Assembly (NCBI GenBank): GCA_947632505.1
Contig: CANRPN010000008.1
Span: 1-36,476, forward strand
DNA from: an uncultured Clostridia bacterium
GTDB lineage: Bacteria; Bacillota; Clostridia; Christensenellales; Borkfalkiaceae
Length of the DNA: 36,476 nucleotides
Reading direction: 5' to 3'
Shown here: positions 26,377 through 35,355 of the stretch, in pieces
Layout of the letters: every line of letters starts with the position of its first letter
Position numbering within the stretch: position 1 is the stretch's first letter
Position numbers and translations under genes: made by a program
Notes under the pieces: generated by a model
Told to the model about the DNA's origin: nothing
The model's input: the letters and a program-made list of their open reading frames with translations, nothing else
The model's database searches: none

Positions 26377-27780
26377 ATGGAAAAGGAATACAGAACGGAG
26401 AGCGATTCGGTAGGGGAGCTCTCCTTAGACAGCGAAGCATATTACGGGATCCAAACCTTGCGCGCCAAGGGAAATTTCGAGATCACAGGCACAAAACTGA
26501 ATTTTTCCTTTGTGCGGAACATTGTCCTCATCAAGAAGGCGGCGGCCATTGTCAATAAGTCATACGGCATTCTCGGCGCGCAGAAGGCGGACGCCATCAT
26601 TGCCGCGTGCGATGAGATCCTGCACGGAAAACACCGTAAAGATTTTATCGTAGACGCCGTTCAAGGGGGCGCCGGCACTTCTGCCAACATGAATGTCAAT
26701 GAGGTCATCGCCAATATCGCCATCGAGCGCCTCGGCGGCAAGAAGGGCGACTATTCTGTGATCAGCCCGAACGACGATGTAAACATGGAGCAGTCCACCA
26801 ACGACGTCATCCCCACAGCGGGCAAACTGACAGTGCTCTCGCTTGCTTCTGAGCTCTTATCCGAACTGAACCGCCTCGACGCCGCTCTGCGGAAAAAGGC
26901 CAAGGAGTTCGATGACATTCTGAAAATGGGCAGAACGCAACTCCAAGACGCCGTTCCCATGCGGCTCGGACAGGCGTTCCGCGCCTTTGCAACGGCCATT
27001 GCGCGCTCCAAAGAACGAATCGAAAGTTCGCTTTCCGAGATGCGCACGATCAATTTGGGCGCGACGGCGATCGGCACCGCCATCAATGCGCGGGAAGCGT
27101 ACTTCTCCCACATTACGGAGGAGCTTTCCCAGCTTTCGGGGGAAAAACTCAAACGGGCCGACGATCTCTTTGACGGCACGCAGAATGTGGATGGATTTGC
27201 CGCCGTATCCGGGACCTTAAAGGCGCTGGCCGTCAATCTCTCCAAGATGTGCAACGATCTTCGTTTGATGTCGAGCGGCCCGAGAACGGGCCTCGGCGAG
27301 ATCATACTTCCCGCCAAGCAGAACGGCTCTTCCATCATGCCGGGGAAGATCAATCCCGTCATTCCGGAGGTCGTCAACCAGGTGGCCTTTCTCGTCATCG
27401 GGCATGACGTCACCGTCACATTGGCTGCCGAAGCGGGCCAGCTTGAACTCAACGCCTTCGAACCCGTTATCTTTTATCAGCTCTTCGGATCGCTGCGCGC
27501 ATTGACGGGCGCCGTCCGAACGCTTTCGGATAACTGCATTGTGGGCATCGTCGCCAACCGTGAGCGCTGCACGGAATGGGTCAACCGCAGCGTGGGGATT
27601 GTCACGGCGCTCAATCCCTATATCGGCTACTTAAAGGCGGCCGAAATTGCCAAAGAGTCTCTTAAAACGGGGGAATCCATCCGGTCCATTGTCCTCAGGG
27701 AGGGCCTCATGGATGAAAAGACGCTTGACACTGTACTCGATCCCTTGGTGCTCACCGAGCCTTGCGGCAATCACCTGTAA
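26377..27780 (+). CDS. aspA: Aspartate ammonia-lyase (aspartase/fumarase superfamily)
   Basis: [28 protein letters not shown] signature; [38 protein letters not shown]. Start set at ATG 26377. Confidence 0.9.
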   Translation: MEKEYRTESDSVGELSLDSEAYYGIQTLRAKGNFEITGTKLNFSFVRNIVLIKKAAAIVNKSYGILGAQKADAIIAACDEILHGKHRKDFIVDAVQGGAGTSANMNVNEVIANIAIERLGGKKGDYSVISPNDDVNMEQSTNDVIPTAGKLTVLSLASELLSELNRLDAALRKKAKEFDDILKMGRTQLQDAVPMRLGQAFRAFATAIARSKERIESSLSEMRTINLGATAIGTAINAREAYFSHITEELSQLSGEKLKRADDLFDGTQNVDGFAAVSGTLKALAVNLSKMCNDLRLMSSGPRTGLGEIILPAKQNGSSIMPGKINPVIPEVVNQVAFLVIGHDVTVTLAAEAGQLELNAFEPVIFYQLFGSLRALTGAVRTLSDNCIVGIVANRERCTEWVNRSVGIVTALNPYIGYLKAAEIAKESLKTGESIRSIVLREGLMDEKTLDTVLDPLVLTEPCGNHL

Positions 27781-27791
27781 CGCATTCAAAC

Positions 27792-27816
27792 GCTCCGCAG
27801 CTGCGGAGCTTTTTCT
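27792..27816 (+). terminator. Terminator of the aspartase gene
   Basis: GCTCCGCAGCTGCGGAGC palindrome followed by TTTTTCTTT. Confidence 0.85.
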
Positions 27817-27830
27817 TTGCCCCTTGTCTC

Positions 27831-27862
27831 TCGCCCTCCCCCAATTTGTTGGGGGAGGGCGA
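27831..27862. repeat. Second strong hairpin downstream of the aspartase terminator
   Basis: TCGCCCTCCCCCAA-TTTG-TTGGGGGAGGGCGA: 14-bp perfect arms without a U-tract. Confidence 0.6.
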
Positions 27863-27941
27863 GGCGCAGCCGCGACTAGGCTTGTCGCATTCTCAGGCGG
27901 GAGTATCTTTCCCCCGCAGCGATTTTTTTCGGAAATGCATC

Positions 27942-27970
27942 TTGACAAGGAGCAAGGCGTCGGTTATAAT
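27942..27970 (+). promoter_or_regulatory. Promoter of tnaA
   Basis: TTGACA - 17 nt - TATAAT, full consensus. Confidence 0.85.
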
Positions 27971-28000
27971 AAACATGAAATCGTCTCCAAAGGAGTTATT

Positions 28001-29380
28001 ATGAAACCCATTTATTTCGCGGAACCCTTCCGCATCAAGAGCGTAGAACCTCTGAGGATCCTCACACGTGAGGAGCGCGAACAGAAGATCGCAGAAGCGG
28101 GCTACAATGTGTTCTCCCTTGCCTCGCAGGACGTGTACATCGATCTGCTCACCGACAGCGGTACAGGCGCCATGAGCTCCGACCAATGGGCGGGCGTCAT
28201 GCTCGGCGACGAATCGTACGCAGGCGCGGACTGCTACTATCATGTACAGACAAACGCCAAAGAGATTTTTGATATTCCCTATGTTCAGCTCGTCCACCAG
28301 GGCAGAGCAGCGGAAAAGGTTTTGCTTCCCATTCTCTTGCAGGGGAAGAAGTATGCCATTGCGAACATGCACTTCGATACGACGCGCGCGCATGTCGAAC
28401 TTGCGGGCGCACGGGCGATCGACTGTACCGTTCCCGAGGCGCTCAACACCACGAAGTATTTCGATTTCAAGGGAAATATGGACCTCGTGCGGCTCGAACA
28501 GTACATCCGCGAGCTCGGTGCGGAAAATATCGGCGTCGTCATTATGACGATCACGAACAATTCCGCAGGCGGCCAGCCCGTTTCCGTCGCCAACATCCAT
28601 GCCGCACGCGACATCGCGCACAAATACGGGATCAAGTTCATGATCGATGCGGCGCGCTATGCCGAAAATTCCTACTTTGTGAAACAACGCGAACCCGAGT
28701 TCAAAAACAGCTCCATTCAAGAGATCGTCAAGGCAAGCTTCGAGGGCGTGGATTGTTTCACAATGAGCGCAAAGAAGGACGCGATCGTCAATATGGGCGG
28801 TCTCATCGGCTGCCGCGACAAGGCGATCTTCGAACTTGTCAAACAGCGCTGCATTTCCTTCGAGGGATTCATCACCTACGGCGGCATGTCCGGGCGGGAC
28901 ATCGAAGCGCTTGCCCGCGGTTTGAAAGAGGGGATAGACGAGAATTATCTCCGTTATCGGATCGGGCAGATGGAGTATCTCGCGGCGCGGCTCGATGAAG
29001 CGGGCATCGCCTACCAAAGCCCCGTCGGCGGGCACGCGGTGTTCGTAGACGCCAAAAAACTTCTGCCGCACATTCCGTACTATCAATTCCCCGCGCAGGC
29101 GCTCGCGATCGAGCTGTACAAGGAAGCGGGGATCCGCGCATGCGACATCGGGTCGTTTATGCTCGGAAACGACCCCGACACGGGCAAGCAGCTCGAAGCG
29201 GACTTCGAGTTCACCCGTCTTGCCATTCCGCGCAGGGTGTACACGCAGAGCCATCTCGATGTCATTGCAGATGCTCTCATCAACATCAAAGAACGCGCAA
29301 GCTCGATCAAGGGTTATAAAATCGTGGAGGAACCGCCCATTTTGCGGCACTTCACTGCCAAACTTGCCCCGCTCGAATAA
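28001..29380 (+). CDS. tnaA: Tryptophanase (PLP-dependent beta-eliminating lyase)
   Basis: [71 protein letters not shown]. The segment [20 protein letters not shown] follows tryptophanase rather than tyrosine phenol-lyase. RBS AAAGGAG; start ATG 28001. Confidence 0.88.
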   Translation: MKPIYFAEPFRIKSVEPLRILTREEREQKIAEAGYNVFSLASQDVYIDLLTDSGTGAMSSDQWAGVMLGDESYAGADCYYHVQTNAKEIFDIPYVQLVHQGRAAEKVLLPILLQGKKYAIANMHFDTTRAHVELAGARAIDCTVPEALNTTKYFDFKGNMDLVRLEQYIRELGAENIGVVIMTITNNSAGGQPVSVANIHAARDIAHKYGIKFMIDAARYAENSYFVKQREPEFKNSSIQEIVKASFEGVDCFTMSAKKDAIVNMGGLIGCRDKAIFELVKQRCISFEGFITYGGMSGRDIEALARGLKEGIDENYLRYRIGQMEYLAARLDEAGIAYQSPVGGHAVFVDAKKLLPHIPYYQFPAQALAIELYKEAGIRACDIGSFMLGNDPDTGKQLEADFEFTRLAIPRRVYTQSHLDVIADALINIKERASSIKGYKIVEEPPILRHFTAKLAPLE

Positions 29381-29395
29381 GAAGGACGAAAGGAA

Positions 29396-29434
29396 GCCGC
29401 TCCGCGCTGAACTCAGCGCGGGGCGGCGTTTTTT
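29396..29434 (+). terminator. Terminator of tnaA
   Basis: GCCGCTCCGCGCTGA-AC-TCAGCGCGGGGCGGC followed by GTTTTTTG; one wobble in a 15-bp stem. Confidence 0.83.
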
Positions 29435-29476
29435 GATGTGACCCGTGAATTTGTTTTCCGTGTTTCGGCCTTTTTT

Positions 29477-29854
29477 CTAAAAAATGTTTTCCAGGGCGGG
29501 CTTGTAGGTGTCGGGCAGACATTTGGTGAGGTGGATCAAAATTTCCAGCTTTGAAAGGGCCAGGCCGTAGTTCTTCTCGGCGATGAGGCGCACCGTTTCG
29601 GACATGTAGTCGTCCACGCGTGAAATGTCGTTGTGAGGGATCCACACGTGCAGTTTTTCCTTGCGATTTTCCCACGAGGCCTGTACCGCCTTGGCATCCT
29701 CGCCGTTGGCGGTTTCATCGTCTGCCTTTTGATAAAGCGTATAGAGTTCCTCGCCGAATGCGTTGAATTGGGAATTGACAAAATACCATTCAAACATTGC
29801 CGCACCGAAGAGCAACAAAAACGCCACGCCGATGGCCGTTAAAGATTTTACCAT
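29477..29854 (-). CDS. Small membrane-anchored protein, DUF4363-like
   Basis: From MVKSLTAIGVAFLLLFGAAMFEWYFVNSQF: one N-terminal TM and a helical soluble domain, next to a DUF421 gene. The 62-aa N-terminal extension in the ORF track looks like translated intergenic repeat. Confidence 0.65.
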   Translation of the reverse strand: MVKSLTAIGVAFLLLFGAAMFEWYFVNSQFNAFGEELYTLYQKADDETANGEDAKAVQASWENRKEKLHVWIPHNDISRVDDYMSETVRLIAEKNYGLALSKLEILIHLTKCLPDTYKPALENIF

Positions 29855-30055
29855 AATATGTAAGATGTTTTTCGATCGATCTTTTGCTCGGGCGGTTGAA
29901 GCTATGTCGGACTTTGTAATGACCCTTACGGCTCGGAATAACGCTTTACTGCTTCGCCCAGCCTGTTCGCGCCACTCTCTTGGCTTCTCCTTTGAAGGGG
30001 TAGGTTCAGACCCGCCCCCCGCATACAGGGGCAAGGTCAAGCCGCCGAGACTCGT

Positions 30056-30763
30056 TCACCAAACTTTATGTGCGGGGTATTCCACCTGTAAGGTTTCAAA
30101 TTTCTTGCCCTTCACCTGCAAATAGAGTTTTCCGTTGCCGTCGGCAGTCAAAACAAGTACCCGTTTGACATTTTGCACCTTTCTGTTTCTCAAAATCTCA
30201 TCGAAAAATGTGCGCGAAAGGCCGGTGAGCTCCAAATTTTTTTCGTCGTATTTGCCGTTGTCTATGATGACGAGGGGCAACGAATTTTGCATTTGTTCAT
30301 AGTCCTGTTTGGGGAGAGCGGAAAAGGTCCCGTTCGCCTCATAGAGGGCGTAATCCACGCAGTCGAGGGAAAAGTAGCCGGCCGACCGCAGGCTCTCAAT
30401 GAGGTCGGAAACGTCTAAATTGTTGCGTTTGAGCTGATAGTCGTCTATCCCGTTTTTGTTGATGACGACGGAGGGCTTTCCGCTGATAAAGCTCTTCCAC
30501 GGCTTCACTTTGAGGTCGAGCAGGGTCATGATCTCGTGCAGGACATAGATCGTCACAACGGAGATGATGCCGTACAGAAGGGGAATGGAGGCGTCTGCCA
30601 TGGGGATGCAGGCGAGTTCTGCGATGAGCAGGGTGATGACGAGTTCGAAGGGCTGCATTTCGCCGATCTGCCGCTTTCCCATGAGCCGCATGATGATGAG
30701 CAGGACGACGAAAATGACCGCCGTACGGATCATGACGAGTACCATGTTGATAGTTTTGTTCAT
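30056..30763 (-). CDS. DUF421 (YetF-like) membrane protein
   Basis: MVLVMIRTAVIFVVLLIIMRLMGKRQIGEMQPFELVITLLIAELACIPMAD...KPWKSFISGKPSVVINKNGIDDYQLKRNNLDVSDLIESLRSAGYF. Start reset to MNKTINMVLVM. Confidence 0.93.
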   Translation of the reverse strand: MNKTINMVLVMIRTAVIFVVLLIIMRLMGKRQIGEMQPFELVITLLIAELACIPMADASIPLLYGIISVVTIYVLHEIMTLLDLKVKPWKSFISGKPSVVINKNGIDDYQLKRNNLDVSDLIESLRSAGYFSLDCVDYALYEANGTFSALPKQDYEQMQNSLPLVIIDNGKYDEKNLELTGLSRTFFDEILRNRKVQNVKRVLVLTADGNGKLYLQVKGKKFETLQVEYPAHKVW

Positions 30764-30786
30764 TTGAAAAAATGTATGTAAAACCG

Positions 30787-30815
30787 TTGCGCTTTTCGGG
30801 GGAATATGGTATGAT
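30787..30815 (+). promoter_or_regulatory. Promoter of the riboswitch-folT transcript
   Basis: TTGCGC - 17 nt - TATGAT; predicted start (~30822) falls at the aptamer's 5' end. Confidence 0.7.
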
Positions 30816-30820
30816 AGCTT

Positions 30821-30939
30821 CCGAAGAGTAGCCAAGGCGCGTTAAGTGTTGCGAAACGGGACGTTGTTCGCAAACGAAAGGGCGGGGAAAATTTTTCTTC
30901 CTGCGTCCTGCGATGCCGCGGCGCGTCCGCTCTCGTCGG
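30821..30939 (+). ncRNA. Tetrahydrofolate (THF, folT-type) riboswitch aptamer
   Basis: Conserved blocks in order: GAAGAGTAG, GCGTTAAGTG, GGGACGTTG, ACGAAAG, then GCGTCCGCTCT closing P1 with the 5' CCGAAGAG; located upstream of a folT-like gene. Confidence 0.88.
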
Positions 30940-30963
30940 TGTGGCCGATTTGTGCCGACGACG

Positions 30964-30991
30964 GACCTCCTCATATCAGGGAGGTTTTTTT
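30964..30991 (+). terminator. Expression-platform hairpin: terminator-like and Shine-Dalgarno-sequestering
   Basis: ACCTCC-(9 nt)-GGAGGT followed by TTTTTTT; the GGAGG is also the SD for ATG 30992. Confidence 0.75.
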
Positions 30992-31642
30992 ATGCAGGAA
31001 ACGGCAAAACAGACGGGAAAGTGGAAACGGTTTCTCTATTCCGACCTCATGCTCGGGCTTTCCGACGCGCGGCAGATCGCCTACATCGGCGTTGTTACGG
31101 CGCTCTGCATCGCGGTGAATTTTTTCGAGTTCAAACTTGCAGACACGCAGTTCTCCTTTACCGTATTCGCAAGCATTCTCGCGGGCATGCTTTTGGGACC
31201 CGTATTCGGGTTTATCGCAGTCTTTTTGGGGGACGCAATCGGCTTTCTGGCAAACTCTGGCGGATTTTTATACATGCCGTGGGTGGGGCTTTCTGTGGCG
31301 GTGATGGCGCTCATCGCAGGGCTTGTCATGAAGCTCCCGTTTCATTTTAAGGGGAGTTGTTACGCAAAACTTGCGATCATCTGCGTTTTGTCGCTCCTCG
31401 TCTGCTCGGTGGGGATCAACACCACGGGCTTCTACTTTTACTATACGCACGTCGGGTTTTCGTCCAAGGCGCTCGGCTATCTCAGCGACTATTTCGGCGG
31501 CGCCAATATGTACTGGACGTATGCGCTCGTCCGTCTCGTGTTTATGGGACAGCTCATCAACAGCGCTTTCAACTACGCACTCCTCTTTGCCGTTGTGCCG
31601 CTGCTGAAAGCGATCAAACCGCTCAAACTCAAAATAGAATGA
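30992..31642 (+). CDS. folT: ECF transporter S component, folate-type
   Basis: YIGVVTALCIAVNFFEFKLADTQFSFTVFASILAGMLLGPVFGFIAVFLGDAIGFLANSGGFLYMPWVGLS is an ECF S-component pattern; THF riboswitch upstream. Confidence 0.88.
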   Translation: MQETAKQTGKWKRFLYSDLMLGLSDARQIAYIGVVTALCIAVNFFEFKLADTQFSFTVFASILAGMLLGPVFGFIAVFLGDAIGFLANSGGFLYMPWVGLSVAVMALIAGLVMKLPFHFKGSCYAKLAIICVLSLLVCSVGINTTGFYFYYTHVGFSSKALGYLSDYFGGANMYWTYALVRLVFMGQLINSAFNYALLFAVVPLLKAIKPLKLKIE

Positions 31643-31649
31643 AATTTCC

Positions 31650-31676
31650 AAAGTCAACCGAATAGCGGTTGACTTT
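31650..31676 (+). terminator. Probable terminator-like hairpin after folT
   Basis: AAAGTCAACCG-AATAG-CGGTTGACTTT, 11-bp perfect arms; the downstream U-tract is interrupted. Confidence 0.6.
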
Positions 31677-31698
31677 CCGTTTCTTATCGTGCTATAAT
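31669..31698 (+). promoter_or_regulatory. Promoter of the lgt cluster
   Basis: TTGACT - 18 nt - TATAAT, ~29 nt before ATG 31727; the -35 lies in the 3' arm of the preceding hairpin. Confidence 0.7.
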
Positions 31699-31726
31699 AA
31701 ATCCACCATTCTTGCGAGGAAATCCT

Positions 31727-32872
31727 ATGACATCGCTTTTGCTTGCGGACGGACCTCTCTTCGGTGCGAACGAGAGAGGCATCATTTTATTCGGATTTGA
31801 AATATATTATTATGCGCTCTGTATCGTGACGGGCATCATCGTTGCGACTTGTCTTTCGGCGCTTCTCATGAAGCGGCGGAACATGTCCTCCGATTTTATC
31901 TTCACGCTGTTCGTGTTCTGCATTCCCGTCGCGCTTTTGTGCACACGCCTCTTCTATTGTATCACGCAGCCGCTTCCCTTCAACGAATGGTTTAGCTGGC
32001 AAAGTATCCGTCAGGGCGGGCTGTCCGTCGTGGGCGGCGCGCTCGGCGGCGTCCTTACGGGTTTTGTCGTGTGCAAGGTAAAAAAAGTCAGCTTCCTGCG
32101 GGCGGCGGATTGCGTCGTCATCACCATTCTCATTGCACAGGCGATCGGCAGATGGGGGAACTTCTTCAACAAAGAGGTGTACGGCCACGCTGTTTCGAGC
32201 CCCTCCATGGAGTGGTTCCCGTTCGCGGTGCCCGTCAGCCCCAAGAGCTCGGTGTACGGCGTCGGCTCCTTCTCCGACCCCAATTCCACGTGGCACTATG
32301 CCTTCTTCTTCTATGAGAGCGTCATCAATGCCTGCGGCTTTGCCATTCTCTATTCTCTTGCATGGAGGTGGGCGAACAAGCCGAACGGGCTGTTTACCTG
32401 CGCCTATTTTGTGTGGTACGGTGCAGTGCGTTCCATCATGGAGCCTCTGCGCGACTCGGGCTATATTTTAAGCGGCGGGGGCGTACCGTGGTCGCTCGTC
32501 TTTTCCATTCTCATGATCTTAGGCGGGCTTGCGGGGATCGGGCTTCTGCTCTACTTCAACTACCGCAAGGAGGGCGCTCTCGTCGGCAGTAAGAACGGCG
32601 ACCCCTGCGCGATCACGGAATTTATCCCCGCTTACAAGGACGAAGTTCCCTATTTCAGCAAGATCAACTTGCTCGGCGGCAACTATCCTCCCAAACCCGA
32701 GGAAGAGACCTTCCGCTATAAGTGGAACAAATTCACGGCGAAGTTCAAAAAGCATGCGCCTTCCGAAGGGGAGCAAACGGAGCCGGACGGGAAATCGGAG
32801 CAACCGCAGCAAGCGGAACAAGCGGAGCCGTCTGCGCAAACGGCGGCGCAACCGAAGGACGAACAAAAATGA
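31727..32872 (+). CDS. lgt: Prolipoprotein diacylglyceryl transferase with long acidic/Gln-rich C-terminal tail
   Basis: RQGGLSVVGGALGGVLTG; AQAIGRWGNFFNKEVYG; YESVINACGFAILY; AVRSIMEPLRDSGYI are Lgt signatures. Confidence 0.96.
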   Translation: MTSLLLADGPLFGANERGIILFGFEIYYYALCIVTGIIVATCLSALLMKRRNMSSDFIFTLFVFCIPVALLCTRLFYCITQPLPFNEWFSWQSIRQGGLSVVGGALGGVLTGFVVCKVKKVSFLRAADCVVITILIAQAIGRWGNFFNKEVYGHAVSSPSMEWFPFAVPVSPKSSVYGVGSFSDPNSTWHYAFFFYESVINACGFAILYSLAWRWANKPNGLFTCAYFVWYGAVRSIMEPLRDSGYILSGGGVPWSLVFSILMILGGLAGIGLLLYFNYRKEGALVGSKNGDPCAITEFIPAYKDEVPYFSKINLLGGNYPPKPEEETFRYKWNKFTAKFKKHAPSEGEQTEPDGKSEQPQQAEQAEPSAQTAAQPKDEQK

Positions 32873-34296
32873 GAAATTTGACGCTTTTGACCGACTTATA
32901 TCAACTCACCATGGGGCAGGGTTATTTTGCCGAGGGCAAGCACGAACAGCTTGCCGCTTTCGACATCTTTTTCCGCCCCAACAAACTCATCACCTACTCC
33001 GTTGCCGCGGGCATGGAGCAGGCGGCGGAATATCTCGAAAACCTGCATTTTTCGGAAGAGGACCTTGCCTATCTCCGCTCCCTCGGCATTTTCAAAGAGG
33101 ACTTCCTCGCCTATCTCAAAGACCTGCGCTTTACGGGGGACGTGACGGCGGTCAAAGAGGGGGAACTCGTCTTTCCCTACGAACCCATTCTGACCGTGAA
33201 AGCGCCCATGTTGCAGGCGCAGCTCGTCGAAACGGCGCTTTTGACCTTTGTCAATCATCAAACGCTCATCGCGAGCAAGGCGGCAAAGATCTGCAAGGCG
33301 GCGGGCGGCGGCGTGATGGAATTTGGCCTCCGGCGGGCGCAGGGCGCGGACGCGGGGATCTACGGCGCGCGGGCGGCGATGATCGGCGGCTGCGTGGGAA
33401 CGTCCAATGTCTTAGCGGGCAAGATGTTCTCCGTTCCCGTGTCTGGCACCATGGCGCACAGCTGGGTGATGAATTTTCCCTCCGAGCTCGAAGCGTTCCG
33501 TGCCTATGCAAGGAGCTTTCCCGACGGCTGTCTGCTCCTCGTGGACACCTACGATACGCTGCACAGCGGCGTTCCCCATGCGATCGAAGTGTTCAAAGAG
33601 TTGCGCGCCTCGGGGCATGAACCCAAGGGGATCCGTCTTGATTCGGGCGATCTTGCCTACCTTTCCAAGGAAGCGCGCAAGATGCTCGACAAAGCGGGTT
33701 TCCCGAATACGATCATCTGCGCTTCGGGCGATCTCGACGAATATTCCGTCACCTCGCTCAAACAGCAGGGGGCGAAGATCGACAGCTGGGGGATCGGCAC
33801 AAAGCTCATCACGAGCGCGGATATGCCCGCCCTCGGCGGCGTTTACAAGCTCTGCGCAGTGTTCGAGGACGGGAAGGAGATCCCCAAGATCAAGCTCTCG
33901 GACACGACGGAGAAGATCACCAACCCCGGCATGAAAGAAGTCTATCGCCTCTACGATAAGAATACGGACAAGGCGATCGCCGACCTCATCACGCGGGAGG
34001 GGGAGAAAATCGACGAGAGCGCGCCGCTCGAAATTTTCCATCCCGTGGAGACATGGAAGCGCATGACGCTCACGAATTTCCGCGTGCGCAACCTGCGCGA
34101 ACCCCTCGTCAAGGGCGGCAAGCGGGTCTCTCCGCCCAAGTCCTTAAAGGAGATCAACGGCTATTTCATGGAAGAATACGGACGGTTTTGGGAAGAATAC
34201 ACCCGCCTCGACGTGCCGCATATCTATAAAGTAGATCTATCGGAAGAGCTCTTCGGCTTAAAGACGGAGCTTGTTCGCGGATATAAAGGAGAATAA
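32869..34296 (+). CDS. pncB: Nicotinate phosphoribosyltransferase
   Basis: LLTDLYQLTMGQGYF; EFGLRRAQGADAG; GTMAHSWVM; GIRLDSGDL; DSWGIGTKLITS. ATGA overlap with the lgt stop. Confidence 0.96.
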   Translation: MRNLTLLTDLYQLTMGQGYFAEGKHEQLAAFDIFFRPNKLITYSVAAGMEQAAEYLENLHFSEEDLAYLRSLGIFKEDFLAYLKDLRFTGDVTAVKEGELVFPYEPILTVKAPMLQAQLVETALLTFVNHQTLIASKAAKICKAAGGGVMEFGLRRAQGADAGIYGARAAMIGGCVGTSNVLAGKMFSVPVSGTMAHSWVMNFPSELEAFRAYARSFPDGCLLLVDTYDTLHSGVPHAIEVFKELRASGHEPKGIRLDSGDLAYLSKEARKMLDKAGFPNTIICASGDLDEYSVTSLKQQGAKIDSWGIGTKLITSADMPALGGVYKLCAVFEDGKEIPKIKLSDTTEKITNPGMKEVYRLYDKNTDKAIADLITREGEKIDESAPLEIFHPVETWKRMTLTNFRVRNLREPLVKGGKRVSPPKSLKEINGYFMEEYGRFWEEYTRLDVPHIYKVDLSEELFGLKTELVRGYKGE

Positions 34297-34297
34297 C

Positions 34298-34807
34298 ATG
34301 TTCAAACGGTATAAGGAAAAGGAAGTGCAAGCGCTCGTCGCCCGCCTCAAAGAGGAATATGAAGGAGTCGTGCGCGGTCTGCGCGAGGGACAGGAGGAGC
34401 TCAAAGAGGAGAACAGATTGCTGCGCGCGCGGCTGTCCGTGCTCGAATCGCAGCGGAGCGAGGTCTCCGTCGCGCTCATGCGCGCCGTCAAGGAGGGCGA
34501 GCGGATCAAGGAGGAGAGCAGCGCCGAGGCTGAGGGAGAGAAAAAGGAATTGCGCCTTCTTGCCGAAAAGTGCCGTCTCCTTTCCGAACGGCTCCTCCAA
34601 AAATATCCCGACGAAGAGGATTGCGCCGAATTTAAGACCTTTACGGACGCTCTCCGCGCCCACCTCGGCGAAGAAGTGGAGAGCGATGAGGAAGAGGAAG
34701 AAGAGGAGGAGACCGGCTTTAATTTGGACGACGTGCTCAACCCCAAGGAACCGCTCGATTTGGGGAACCTCTGCAAAGAACTCGGCCTCATGGAGGAAGA
34801 TTCATGA
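34298..34807 (+). CDS. Coiled-coil protein with acidic C-terminus, function unknown
   Basis: MFKRYKEKEVQALVARLKEEYEGVVRGLREGQEELKEENRLLRARLSVLESQ then EVESDEEEEEEEETGFNLDDVLNPKEPLDLGNLCKELGLMEEDS; RBS AAAGGAG; 4-bp overlap with lspA. Confidence 0.8.
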   Translation: MFKRYKEKEVQALVARLKEEYEGVVRGLREGQEELKEENRLLRARLSVLESQRSEVSVALMRAVKEGERIKEESSAEAEGEKKELRLLAEKCRLLSERLLQKYPDEEDCAEFKTFTDALRAHLGEEVESDEEEEEEEETGFNLDDVLNPKEPLDLGNLCKELGLMEEDS

Positions 34808-35355
34808 TCGTCGCGCTCATTGGCGGGCTCGTCATGTTCGTGCTGCTGGCGCTCGATCTCATCTTGAAGCTGCTTGCGGCATGTTTTCTCAAAAACCAAG
34901 CCGACGTCACGATCATTCCGAATTTCATCAAGCTGGGCTATACCGAAAACACGGGCATTGCCTTCGGCATGTTCGGCAACACGCCAGCGGCCATGACGGT
35001 GATCACCATTCTGACGGTCGTCATGATCGGCGCGATCGCGGCGCTCTTTTTCACCGTATTCAAAAAGAATACGGCGGGCAGGATTTGTCTTGCCGTCATC
35101 GAAGCGGGCGCGATCGGGAACCTCGTCGACCGCCTCTGCCTCGGCTATGTGCGCGACTTTGTAGACGTCTCGTCCATCGGCTTCGGCGTCTGCAACTTTG
35201 CCGACTTCTACATCACATTCGGCGCGGTCGCGCTCCTCATCGTCATCCTGTTTGTGGGGAAAGAGGCGATCATCCCGCTCGGCAAGTACCGCAAACAGGC
35301 GAAAGAGGAGGAAAACAAGGAAGCGTCCACGGGAGAAGGACAAAATGGAACGTAA
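34804..35355 (+). CDS. lspA: Signal peptidase II (lipoprotein signal peptidase)
   Basis: YTENTGIAFGMF; GAIGNLVDRLCLGYVRDFVDV; FGVCNFADFYI. Confidence 0.96.
   Translation: MIVALIGGLVMFVLLALDLILKLLAACFLKNQADVTIIPNFIKLGYTENTGIAFGMFGNTPAAMTVITILTVVMIGAIAALFFTVFKKNTAGRICLAVIEAGAIGNLVDRLCLGYVRDFVDVSSIGFGVCNFADFYITFGAVALLIVILFVGKEAIIPLGKYRKQAKEEENKEASTGEGQNGT

Noticed and set aside
27975-28004. Mini-[12 protein letters not shown] ending at the tnaA start (TnaC-like leader?)
   Set aside because: No Trp codon, no RBS, and its ATG coincides with the predicted transcription start, so it is unlikely to be translated.
27893-29350. 485-aa minus-strand ORF opposite tnaA
   Set aside because: Antisense shadow ORF; tnaA is unambiguous with promoter, RBS and terminator.
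28001-29380. Tyrosine phenol-lyase as the identity of the PLP lyase
   Set aside because: Some segments look TPL-like ([15 protein letters not shown]), but the region [16 protein letters not shown] and [16 protein letters not shown] match tryptophanase and lack the TPL-type RGIIS segment; substrate should still be tested.
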